DNA of 64,000 bases from Lucifuga dentata. Its lineage: Eukaryota > Chordata > Actinopteri > Ophidiiformes > Bythitidae. The notes below the pieces were generated by a model. It was not told the DNA's origin, ran no database searches, and saw only the letters and a list, made by a program, of their open reading frames with translations. Made by a program: the position numbers and the translations under genes. Within the stretch, counting starts at the first letter, position 1; the number at the start of each line of letters is the position of its first letter. This document shows, in pieces, positions 53,061 to 64,000 of the stretch. The DNA is taken from NCBI GenBank assembly GCA_014773175.1, contig VXCM01001484.1, positions 62,001 to 126,000 on the forward strand. The letters run 5' to 3'.

Positions 53061-53999
53061 AATCTACATCCACTGAGGAGCAAATAAATAAAAGTAAATA
53101 ATCAGCTAACAGCTGAAAGAAGTACATTTTCTTGCATGACATCTATTTATAGAGCCAGAAATCTCTGTCCGTCTGTCCGTCCATCTGTCTGTGGGACCAA
53201 CATCTCTACAACCTGGTATTATATAAACTTGAAATTCGGCAGTTACAATGCTCAGGACCCAAGGACGTGACATGTCGCAGGCTGCGGCGCACACCATAAA
53301 GTCTGGCCTGGTCCGAACAGGCACGTTTTGAATGGGCACTGCACTAGTTGAAATGAAAAAGAATATAATTGCAATAAAATTGGTTGTGTATGTGAAAATA
53401 ATTATATGTGTAATGACTTCTGTAACTTTATCCTCCACTCTTTTATTGTGGGCTGCATCTAAAAATGCTCTGATGACGTTTCAGGTGTTCATAATCTTGC
53501 CACATGAAGACGAGTTCAGGTTTTTTGTTCACATTTAGTGTCATGGGTGCTGGAATAGACAGCAATAGCAGTAGACACCATGTCATGTCAAGCTAACAGC
53601 AATGAAAAAAAACGATTCAGACTTTGAACCTAAACAGTAACCACCCACCAAATTCTCCCAAATGATCTACAACAAAACAACGTTGTACTTTTGCACTGGC
53701 AGTAACCTTCTCCTTTCACAGCAGGAGACCCAATTAAACCACAGTAAATCTTCAGTAAATGCTGTTGTTAACGCTGCTTCATTTACACTGGCGGCTGCAG
53801 AGCTGCACAAGCAAGTCCTTAGCTTGCAATTGTGTGTGTTCTGACGCCTTGCACAATCATAAAGGTGCATTTCATGACCTTTTCCTACACGTGCATGGTT
53901 ATATAAAACACAATACAGTATATACTGGTGGAAAATGATGGGAAAAGTGATAGTAACAATAGCATAATATAAAAAACACCAAATTTCCATTCTAAATTT

Positions 54000-54440
54000 A
54001 AAGTGAGAAAAAGTAAATGAGTTTTAGTGATAAAATGTAGTCAAGTATTCAAAGTAAAAGTGCTTAATGCAAAGTTCAGGTCATATTTAACATAAAGTCA
54101 TAGTGAAAAGTGAACATACAAATAGAGAAGGAGTGGAGGGAAGGGAAGGGAATGACTGAAGGAATCAGTGAGTAAGGAAGGGTAAGAAAGAAAAGGAATG
54201 AAAGAACAAATATGGGATGTAAAAAAGGAAAGAAATAAGGAAAAGGGGGAAACAGAAAAAAGGGGAGATGAAAGAAGGAAATAGTGGCAGTAGGGAGGAA
54301 GAAATTCAGAAAGATGAGATCAAAGACGTTCAAATCTGAATCTAAAACTCTAACTCAGGCATCATAAATATACTCAAGTACCTTAAAATTATAGGTATGT
54401 GCAGTACTTAAGTGTACTCAGTTACTTTTCTTCCCATGGA
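54000..54440. repeat. Dispersed repeat with ACTCAAGTA motifs
   Basis: Left part has aaatgtagtcaagtattcaa and right part tactcaagtacct, gtgtactcagttacttt, a motif pair common in fish dispersed repeats. Between them is a purine-rich stretch. Similar traces occur near 4060-4330, 24720-24840 and 55200-55600 (ctaaaacaaga(c/g)tgagat shared by 4.29 and 55.55 kb). Boundaries are approximate. Confidence 0.45.
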
Positions 54441-54795
54441 GGTACTAAGGCTGCATTGGGTGGCGCTGCTTCTTTCTATTTCTCTGATCGCGTTACACAG
54501 AAGACGCTAATGGATGTAGCGAGAGAAGACGGAGGCAGAGAAACGGGCTGTTATAAAGGCATCAGATACAGAGGAGGGGTACAGCCACTTCAAACATCCA
54601 CAGCATTGGTCCCTTGGCAGGCGGAGATGGGGGTTGGGGAAGTGGGTGCTGGGGGTGTGGGTGTGGGGGTCTGCGGCTGGTGAGCAGTTCAGACTTCACA
54701 GTGCCAGCACTTTGACAATTATCTCCTTCATGCAGCAGTCTCTTTTTCGTTCCTATTAAAGAACTGTGCCTGAGCTCCGAAGCCTCCCAGGAATG

Positions 54796-54797
<2 letters not shown>

Positions 54798-54851
<54 letters not shown>
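54798..54851. repeat. (AG)n microsatellite
   Basis: Twenty-seven uninterrupted units, a long homopurine strand. Confidence 0.93.
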
Positions 54852-54852
<1 letters not shown>

Positions 54853-54994
54853 ATGGGGACTCCGACAGGGATAATCCCAATTTCAAATGGAGCTTAGTGA
54901 TATCCCCCTTCTCCCTTTCTCCTTTCTTTCTCCCTCTCTCCTTCCATTCCCCTTACCCTCCTCCTGTCTGGCACAGATAACTCATCCCTCTCTT

Positions 54995-55025
<31 letters not shown>

Positions 55026-56589
55026 GTGCACGTGCAGACCCATGCACACACACACAACCCTCCAAAGTAATAATTAGCATGTCATCCACTCTCGTGAGTC
55101 TCAGAGCTTTAACGCAGCCTTGCAGCGTGGTGATGGATGCGTTTCTGACGTTGCAGGGTTTGTTTTACAGGAAGTGGTGCTGACACATCCAGGTGTGGGT
55201 GGAAAAGTACAAATACCACAAATATTCAATTACAGGTAAAAGTCCTGATGTAAAATTCTGCTTAAATTAGATTAACAAGCTTTAAAAAGGATTTGTGCGA
55301 ATAATTGGGAATATGTCACGTGATTGATGCATTAACATGTATCTGTAAATGTTAATGCAAATGTAAATCCCCCAAAGTTGAAGATGCTAGACGACCTTCC
55401 AAATGACAGCAAGAAGAAACTTTTATCTCCAATTTTGAAGGTTTTTAGACTGAAACAGATTTTGCATCTCCGATTTTTGGGATTTTCAAACTGGTTTTCT
55501 ATTATAAAACTGAACAGATTATGTGAAATGCTTTATCCCATTTAGCTAAAACAAGACTGAGATTTGACCTACAATACATGCAGATAAGACCAGAAAGTAA
55601 CTGGACTCAACTACATCCACATCCACAGTGGGTGGAACCATTCCAGTGAAGTGCCGCATGGGAATAAATTCCGCTACCTGTTTTCATCGCAGTCGGAACT
55701 GAAGAAGCCTTTTGGATGAATGAGACTCAGCCTGCAGGTCCTCGTCTGCACGCATTCCACTTATCTGCAGCATATCCATCACACATCTACTGTGAAAATC
55801 AATACCGCACCCTCTCGTTCCGTGTGCACGTGGATGAAAGAGGGCGACATTCTGAAGGAGTCACCTAGAGGTCAGCATGGCGTCCTCTCCCTCAACGTCC
55901 CAGTTCGCCGATGATTCCTGCTTATCTCTCAAAATATGGAATTAGAATCTACCTGAAGCACCATGGGAGGCAGCAGAGACTCGGGGCTCCAGGCTGCTGA
56001 CCCCCTGTGCTTTGACCTCCTCACAGTGGAGGAAACAAAGCGCTTCTCCTTCAGGAATCCATGGAATATCCTGGATTGCGTTGATATCTCAGGCCTGTTT
56101 GCCCCACTGGGGTTCAGTCTAACAACTTTGGAGTTTCTGCTCCAGGCTACAATCAGCTGATCTCTGCTACCACATGATTCGACTTTTCGCTCTCTGACCT
56201 CGCTCACATGCAGACATGCAGACAGAGAGATATGCCTTATGTACAAACGCCCATTCTTTCCCCACGGGTCTGAATAAAAGAGGACTGAAAACACAATATC
56301 AGCAATCTCCTGTAAACCCAGAACAATGCGCTTCACAACACAGCTGTGGCTTTATAATGTTACACAATCTCACCCTACATCTGAATACCTGTTGTTCCTG
56401 CAGAATGGGTGAAATTTATATAAGCTGCTGAGCAGAGGAGTGAATGCGGTTTGATACCGAATCACAGAATACCTGCTTAAGCGTGTTGTCTCCAGGGCAA
56501 ACTTCTTTAAGCCCAGCTGATGAATAGCATTGAGACAATATAGGGTGAGTTTGGCCAATGTGACAGTTTGGCCAAGCTTGACATCATGA

Positions 56590-56613
56590 GTGTGTGTGTG
56601 TGTGTGTGTGTGT
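56590..56613. repeat. (GT)n microsatellite
   Basis: Twelve units. Confidence 0.9.
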
Positions 56614-56756
56614 AAACTAAGCATACTGTGGTTGCTTTGGCTTTGTGTAGATTATAGGGAAAGCAGCTCCACTCTACTTTACCATTGTTCCTTCGCTTTT
56701 GCTCCGTGCGACTTCCCTCTGCAGGCGAGCCACAGCCAGCTTTTCCCTGGACAAAA

Positions 56757-56831
56757 GGAAGAAGAAGAAGAAGAAGAAGAAGAAGAAGAAGAAGAAGAAG
56801 AAGAAGAAGAAGAAAGAGAGAGAGAGAGAGA
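56757..56831. repeat. (GAA)n followed by (GA)n purine tract
   Basis: About 19 GAA units to 56814, then (GA)n to 56831 and an A run: an unbroken 75-base homopurine strand with mirror symmetry inside each block. Confidence 0.93.
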
Positions 56832-56914
56832 AAAAAAGAGTGAGTGAATATCAACTTCAGGTCATATGCAGTTGTCGCTGTCACTGCTGATATTACTTGA
56901 AAAAAATGTTGAGA

Positions 56915-57553
56915 TTATGCTGTGTTCGACAGACCTCGGAACTCAGATTTTTCCGACTTCCTACTTGGAAAAATGCATTGGGACGGCATTTGAAGTCGGA
57001 GCTCCAACTAGGACACTCGGACCAAAATGATCTACCCCGACTTACCGAGTATGATGTCACTCAACATGGCGGCGTCTGTAGAAGCAAGCTTTGTGAATGG
57101 AAATGATCGGCTAAAAGGCGAATAAAGTATTTTTTCTTGCATGAAATTGAAATNAGCTTTGTGAATGGAAATGATCGGCTAAAAGGCGAATAAAGTATTT
57201 TTTCTTGCATGAAATTGAAATAAAGAGGTCAAAATATATCGCCAAGTTAATTATCTACAGTGTATAATAACTGTTTGCCATTGATAAGTGTAAATAATTT
57301 CATAATATTACTTCTCTGCACAACGTTTAATACCCACTGTGATTAATATCATTGTAAAACAACAAAACCAAACAGTCCTGTAGTCTGACTTTACTTTAGT
57401 TAGCATTTATTACCAAGTTTAATTAATTTTACAGTATTTATTGGTGTTCAGGCATGCTTTTTTTTTACATTTGGCTGGAACAGTATGAGGTCGGAAGTTG
57501 GAGTTTCTGCTGGGAAAAATCCAACTTCTGAGGTCTGTCGAATGCAGCATTAA
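56915..57553. mobile_element. MITE with (A)TGCTG(C/T)(A/G)TTCGACAGACCTC inverted ends
   Basis: Left tip tatgctgtgttcgacagacc, right tip ggtctgtcgaatgcagcatt, reverse complements with two or three changes, followed on both sides by an inner arm (gatttttccgac / ggaaaaatccaac). Length is 639 bp as given, about 571 bp after removing the duplicated 67 bp and N inside it. No ORF of note. Confidence 0.82.
57087..57221. other. Uncollapsed contig overlap (67 bp) inside a MITE
   Basis: 57087-57153 and 57155-57221 are identical with an N at 57154. Confidence 0.9.
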
Positions 57554-58131
57554 AGTCCAACATTCTGGACCTGAACCAAAACACACCTGTGGAAATACTA
57601 CCTGAACTCAACACGCATAAATACTTTTTTTTTTTAAAAAGAGACCCAACCTGAAAAGGACCTGAGGACAGTTGGACCTGACCCAAAATTAAACCGAAAT
57701 ACAGAGAGAATTTCAACACCGGCAACAGCATGATGCACCACAAATTCACAAGTATCATTTCTTTTAGTTTATTCCTCGTTTCAGCAAAGAACGTCTTAAT
57801 TTTTCCTGCATTTCCATTAAACCTCAAGTATAAACTGACTCTAACGCCATATAAAGATTTTGATGAGCTATAAGGACATTGACACTACATTACCACATTT
57901 TATGAAATATTCATATATGTAAACTTTACATCAGATTTCATGACTTATGTCAGATGAGGAAGTTCATCACATTAGAGGTAAAGACACTAAATGGTTAATC
58001 TCTGAAATTTAATTAAAGGTCAATATTGACTCAGTCTTATGGGAGACTGATAAGTTGACCTCACACTGCTACCTTCCATTTTTCTTTGTCTTCTGCCTAA
58101 TAGCAGAAAACACACAAGCCTGCCAGCAAAT

Positions 58132-58134
<3 letters not shown>

Positions 58135-58163
<29 letters not shown>
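58135..58163. repeat. (CA)n microsatellite
   Basis: About 14 units. Confidence 0.9.
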
Positions 58164-60353
58164 CAAGGAGACAGGGTCATCACTAACCACAGAAAACAGA
58201 GCGCTTGCAGTTCTGTCCAGACAAAAATAGCTCAGAGGAAACAAAAAGCAGGGCATCCTCGTGTCAGACCTTAAATGCAACCACACACACACAACAGAAT
58301 CTCCTCTCTTTCTCAGTCTCGCACTCTCTCTTACACACAAATACACACAAGCAGGCTAAAACAAAGAAAATGACTGTGTGTGTTATCCATTTCCCATGTG
58401 AAGGCATTCCGGACTTTAATGGGATAAATCCTGGCACACTCACATGGATAATAAAGAACTGTGTTTTACAGCCTCTCCTGAGGCATCACAACAACTAAAG
58501 CACTGCTGGAGGACACGGATACCTGCATCAAACAGTAAGACAAGATACATATGTTCTTTTGTTGCACACTTACAGTCGTGCAAGAGGTTTTTATCAGCAT
58601 CTGTGCACCAATAGGAATTGAACTCCTACTATGGAGACCAGAACTCATTCATCCTACTGTCAAATACTGTATGAGCATCCAAAAATACACCAGTGTCAGC
58701 ATCATCATCTGCCTTCTGTTCGCCCATTATAAGTTCATATATCAAACTTAGTGGGTTACTCTAATGAAGTCATTAATTAAAGAACTTAATTAGCAAATAT
58801 TTCTATGTCAACATTCATGTCTTCACAGAACACATGGATATTATTAGTATGAACTTTTAAGTCAAAGCTTAAGTTGGAGTTTTAGTTTGGAGACACGCTA
58901 ATGATCCCTGGTACATTTTTCACATTTCTGCATGATCTAGACACTCAAACCCCTTCACAGTCTCCCCAGCACCCAAAATAACTCATGACTAACGTCTCTC
59001 TCATCACCAAGACAGCTTTGTTCCTCAGCGGCTTACCTGTCAGGGGGAAAACCCCAGCGATTAAGAGATAGCTGTGGATGTGGGGCTGATGGATGAATCG
59101 AGCGGCTGTAGCACGTTCCCCACCGTTCCTCTAATCAAACCAGGCTGATTTAGGAGAAGTCCAGCCTGGCACGCTGATTGTGAAACCTTGTGTGGTGACA
59201 AATCCGGGGAGGAAGTCAAGCAAACTGCTGAAGTTGTGATGCAACGGGGTGTGTTTGGATGTGTGAGCATTTTTACTGCGTGTGTGTGCATTAATAGTTT
59301 GGGGCATATGTGAGCTGGTAGTGGGTTCATGCATTCATAAAGGTGTTGGTATGTGTGTGTATGCATTCACGAATGCGTGCAGGTGTGCATGCAGACCTTC
59401 ATAAAGGTGTGTGATTGTCTATTATTGACTCCTAAAAGTCTTATTTGTAGTGTTTTCAGGCACCGACACTCATTTCTAGAAAATCCTTTCAATAAACTGA
59501 AAACAGGTTGAAATATCCGACCATTTTGGCAAATTTTCACCAATTTTCAAGAAAATAAGAATTTTAGAGCTGATGAACAGACAAAAAAAAAAACCTCCAT
59601 TTAAGACAGATTTTTTTTTCGTGTGTGTCTGTGCCTGCATGTTACACATCTGAGAGACTCACGCACTCATGTTCCACTTACACAATGTGTCTCTTCCTAT
59701 TACCACATATGCTTGCACTATTACACCACCTTGAAAGCCAGAGAGGAAGAAAAAAGTCCTGGAAGGTCTCACTGCGTATATTGTTTTGTTAAACAGGAGT
59801 GGCCTGGAGTTCCTCCAGTCTGTGTTATGGCTGAGCATCATCCCTGTAAGGGGTTAAGTTTCAGGCCACTTATGCACAGGCATGTTCAACCAAGCATGAG
59901 CCAACTGCACCCTGAGAAAATCATTGCCAAATATAGAGCAATTTGACATTCTGTGTTAAACATAATTATAGTAATTGGCATAAGCAGTAGTCAAAACAGT
60001 GTTCCCCTGCAAAATACTCACCGGCAACATTTGTATCCAATTGACGCTGGCTTGGATTTATATGATATTTGAGCAGCATCCAGGCGCAGATGAAAGTAAT
60101 CTGTTGCATGTTGAGCCTGACAAATTCAACTCTGAACGCATTTGTCATTTGCATTTCAATCACATCAATGCAAGACATTTTGCCAATCACTCGCTTTGTA
60201 AACTTTTACCAGCTGTGTAAACCGGCCTATCAAAATAGAGAGAAGTCCGATCTGAAGGCGGTTATGTAAAGTAGCATATCTGGAGCCATCTTTAAGAGAA
60301 GGCTGCTGTTGGATATGCAAATAACCAAATCATGAGACAAGCACAATTGCGAC

Positions 60354-60782
60354 ATTAAAGGAGACATATTATAGAGATTTTCATATTCTTAGTTTCATTT
60401 GGGACTGTTTCATAACGTTTGCAATGCTTTAATGTGCAAAAAAAAAAACCCAACAACAACACATTTATCCACTTCTGCCCTCTCTTGCTGCAGCATCCTT
60501 GTGAACTTGTGCACTGAGTGAAAACAGCATTTTGGTACCTTTTCAGTTCTTCTTGACATGCTGGCCAAACACTTGCTTGCTAGCCTTGTACTTTCTGTTA
60601 CATGCTGACATCAGCACAAGTGAAGGACCAATCAAAAATGAAGCTTTTAGGGCAATTCAGAGTCTTTGGGTTTGTTTTACTGGATAATTTCTATAGACCA
60701 CTTTGACAATGTTCAGCCCATACGTAACTAAAAAGTAAAACATTAGGGAATATCACAAAAAGCATTACATGTCCCCTTTAAT
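60354..60782. mobile_element. Non-autonomous repeat with TTAAAGG(A/G)GACAT ends
   Basis: Starts ttaaaggagacatattatag and closes acatgtcccctttaatt, imperfect inverted ends. The inside has tttgcaatgctttaatgtgc, an A run, then tccacttctgccctctcttg. A second member sits at 46060-46474. No coding capacity. Confidence 0.75.
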
Positions 60783-63700
60783 TATGCTCTTTTCATATCC
60801 TGTACATCAGAACACAGGGTCATCACCTAATGATTCAGTTTATCACCTTTTCATTCTTCATCTCAGACAGAAGCCGCTGACTCTCATGAAAAACAAAACC
60901 TTCCAGAAAATTCAACATCTCAGCAATGTATCTATGAATCTATGTTCAGATCTTTAATAAATCAGGTCAATTCCATTGCAAATAACTGTGATCTGTCTCC
61001 AGCCCTGCTGCAGAGGTGACTGACTTCCTGTTGTTTTTCTTTCTCTCTGAAATCACTTCAGAAATCACGGCTGAGTAAATTCCAGCATTGACCTGGACCT
61101 CCAGCAGTTCCCAGTGACCTGGAATCACCTGATAGCGCCAGAGGCCCAGAGGCCATGGTGAGCAGCCTGAGCAGTAAAGGGCATCCAACTGAGCCAAACC
61201 ATCTGACAACCCCAATCCTAACAATTCCACTCACACAGTTTGCTCCGGTGCCTGTTGTCATGCAAAAATCTCACAAATACAGGCTTTTACTGAACTTATG
61301 AAGCCTTTTCATGTGTAACTGTGTGTTTTCAAGTTTCAAGACACAGTTTGCGATCCAAATGTAAAATGTCATTCTCAAATCTCAAGCTAACATGACATAT
61401 ATCTCAGTCTAACTAAATCATCTTTGTAATGGTTGGAGTTTGGTTACATCAATCATTTTTGCAAAAAAACTGCAGCAAAGCAGGCCTACATTTTCATTTG
61501 AGGAACATGAAATGTAAATTTTCCATCGTTTTCCCTGTCTCCTGTCCTCTACATGCAGCATGTACACCTCAAAGAATATCTCCCATGCTTTTTCATGTGA
61601 TTCCAACAGCATCAAAAGGCCCATACATACCTTTCAGATAAGAGAGATGGCACATCACGGCGATCGTGGCGCCAGGCTCATTGCATTCATAGCAACTCAA
61701 CCCTATTTCCCCTTTCATAAATACATCCTCCCGGCTCAGACACTCTGTAAACCCACCTCTGTCTTTCCCTTCAACTCGTGCGGAGACAACCATTCAAGTG
61801 TTTGCACCAGAGCATCGCGGCGGCGGCATGCAAAGATCAATGACAACGACCTGAGCTGACATGTTGGGCTCACGTGCTTTGAACTGCTTTGTGGGAGGCT
61901 TTGTTGTGTTTTCATCGCTGTTATCACAGGTTCCTCCATACAGGTGGTTTAATCCATTCCGCATTGTTTGCACATAATAAAAGAGAAAATTTCCCTTGCA
62001 CGACTACTCACACTCACTTATTATACTGCTGTTAATCTGTCCTCTCTACAGAAAGATGTTTGCAGATTAAACACCATAAAGCTTCTGCTTTCCCCTGTAA
62101 CATTTATCCATACTGACACAAATATCAACCATCTTTGCAATATTGTCACTGAGGCTTACCGAAACCATAAAGGGCTAAACATTTCAATCTTTCTCAACCA
62201 CAAATGTACACAGAGTGGTGGAAAGGATGCATAAATGTTTGGATGAGAGCTCAGCATCCATGCATTTATGTAGTAGCGTCTGCCTTCCTGCTGGGTTAAG
62301 AACACTGATATGCATGCAATCCTCACGGCCCACATCGGGTTTCCTGTTCAGAGATCTCTAGTCACAGTTTGGACACAGTTCAGGACCCGTCATTAGAACA
62401 TCAAGCCTGGTTTATGCCTAATGCAGACGTGATGCGGACATGGAAGTGGCTCTGAAACAAACCATCCACGTGTGCTGGTGCTTTCATGATGTACATCACA
62501 TTTTCTGCATTCCCACTGTTGCATCCACATCACGTTAAGCACAAACCAGACTTTAATTTTCCAATAGCATCTGCACCAATCTAAAATTTTTCCTATGATG
62601 ACAGGAAAATTAGCTAGGACAATCCAGGTGTTTCAGAAGTCATAACATCCATAGCCCTGGCAGAAATGTTCAAATTGCAAGAAAAACAGCATAGATGACT
62701 AGTTTGCCAGAGATTTAAAATCTTCAAATAGATCTTTACTTTTTACAGTGTAGCTACAAACATATAGTACTTACAGATTCCATCTATATCGGATTCTTCA
62801 CAACTGAAAAAAAAAACCTTTTTTTATCGTATTCATTTGGAAGATTCAGCACCTCGTGTTTATTCCTGAAGGATTTCTGCAGACTTTCAAACAATTATTC
62901 CCCATCCTGCGTTATCCCCGCTTCAATTATCTCCAGTCACACATCATCAAACTGCTGCTTCCCCCGTGACTTTAATGAGGAAATGCTTTTCTGAGGACAC
63001 ATCAAAATTTAGTGAACACTTTCATCTGTTTCAAGCATCTGAGGGGCGGGGTTTGCACATCTGTGACCACTCAATTGCTCCCAACGCACTAGGCAGGTCC
63101 AATCAATCACTAAGCAGCATCATCAAACTGTGCATGCCAAACGGTGTTCTGACCTGCACCCTTTCCCATCGCCTCACCCACAGCTGGTTCCTGACCTCCC
63201 GTCTCCTGCCGTGGACCCCGTCTGCACCAGAGGGCGGCGGAAAAACAGGAGCCACGTCAACAGCTCACACGCCCAGGCCGACGCACCACCACCCACCCAG
63301 CCAGGCACTACGAGGCTTACCTCACCACGGCACGCCATCAATTATTGACGAGGTGAAATGTGATGAGGTTACTGTGTGAGCACACAAAGAACGCTCGTCT
63401 TTTCATGCTGCCATGTAGCCTTAGAACATCTGCACGACAAGAAAAGTGGCACATTTACATTCAGCATTTGATAACTTTATCAGAAAAACTCTATTCTAAG
63501 AAATCTGTTTCTGACTTAGACTGTGTAGGAAAATGTTAAACTGTATGTCTAATCACATTACATGCATGTTAATGCTGTGAGAAATAAAGATATACCGCAT
63601 TTTATGATTATATGTGTTTTAATACTTTACTTTCCATCTCATAATGACAAAAAGCCTCATGTTAAATATATCATAAAAACAAAGAGGAATGTTTTCCTAC

Positions 63701-64000
63701 TTGACTTTGCTACATTAATACTTGCCAGGAGGCATACAGAATGATAAACATTTATACACAGCAATTATGAAATTACTCCAATTAAAATGTGGGTCATGTA
63801 AACACCCCAACCTAATTACTTTCTACAACAATTCATATTTCATTGAAGATATGGCATAAGTTACTCTGTTTGTACACGTGCGTGAATCACCGAGTCAAAC
63901 GAGTGGAGATGATTGCGATTAGCGGGATTTGTCCAAAGTCAACAACATGCTGAGCGTTTGGAGTTGTTTATGTTTTCCATCTGCGATAAGATCCAGCCGT

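Larger units (their letters stand above)
46788..64000 (-). other. Presumed nckap5 upstream intron, no exon found
   Basis: 17 kb. It holds the MITEs at 48.9, 56.9 and 60.35 kb, two assembly duplications, and the AG, GAA and CA tracts. I looked on the minus strand for the KYIEHLLTQLEEQ-type exon expected upstream and did not see it, so it should lie beyond 64000. Confidence 0.65.

Noticed and set aside
53150..53345. Fish-type repeat suggested by the gtccgtctgtccgtccatct run
   Set aside because: Only the simple repeat is clear; no ends or second copy found in the window.
55929..56336. Overlapping ORFs on both strands, one ending at a donor-like CAG|GTAGAT
   Set aside because: Considered as an upstream nckap5 exon, but the sequence has no coiled-coil or family similarity and phase cannot be tested.
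56507..56884. 125-codon minus-strand ORF with a poly-Leu run
   Set aside because: The leucines are translated (GAA/CTT)n repeat; no other coding sign.

Overview
The window looks like vertebrate, almost certainly teleost fish, nuclear DNA. It is AT-rich, full of dinucleotide microsatellites and long poly-T runs, carries fish-type non-LTR retrotransposon fragments and palindromic MITEs, and its only recognisable gene is split into small exons with canonical GT/AG junctions. There are no operons, CRISPR arrays, phage or bacterial features.

One gene accounts for all the coding sequence I can support: the minus-strand gene for Nck-associated protein 5 (nckap5). I traced 15 exons from 46787 down to 6377. 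Every junction has GT donor and AG acceptor, and every phase matches from one exon to the next. Together they encode about 1817 residues after removing a 22-codon assembly artefact. Order of parts: an N-terminal coiled coil spread over six small exons (46.8 to 25.3 kb), two linker exons (20.1 and 19.2 kb), one giant 3.7-kb exon (19080-15398) encoding the Ser/Pro-rich, mostly disordered middle of the protein, and six short 3' exons (14.6 to 6.4 kb) carrying the conserved C-terminal region with the DSGIGTFPLPDS motif. The gene is open at both ends: the initiator exon(s) should lie beyond base 64000 and the terminal exon before base 1.

Region by region: 1-6376 is presumed last intron, with a hairpin MITE and a telomere-like run. 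6377-9211 holds four 3' exons. 9212-13304 is an intron with a 5'-truncated RTE-type LINE flanked by a perfect 17-bp target duplication. 13305-19362 is the coding core. 19363-31165 holds the coiled-coil exons in AT-rich introns. 31166-46653 holds two more coiled-coil exons in large introns with MITEs and microsatellites. 46788-64000 is upstream intron, with MITEs, LINE-like debris and long purine or GT tracts, and no exon that I could find.

The assembly has eight single-N positions. At three of them a 63-67 bp sequence is repeated exactly on both sides of the N, so these are contig joins whose overlap was never collapsed. One lies inside the giant coding exon and adds a false 22-residue repeat to the protein. 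Four others sit in homopolymers. I found no undescribed biological system. The points most worth checking are the assembly joins, a MITE with a triplicated 178-bp core ending 14 bp from a nckap5 splice donor, the dated RTE insertion, two neighbouring full-length TTAA-ended MITEs, and a small signal-peptide-like ORF inside an intron.
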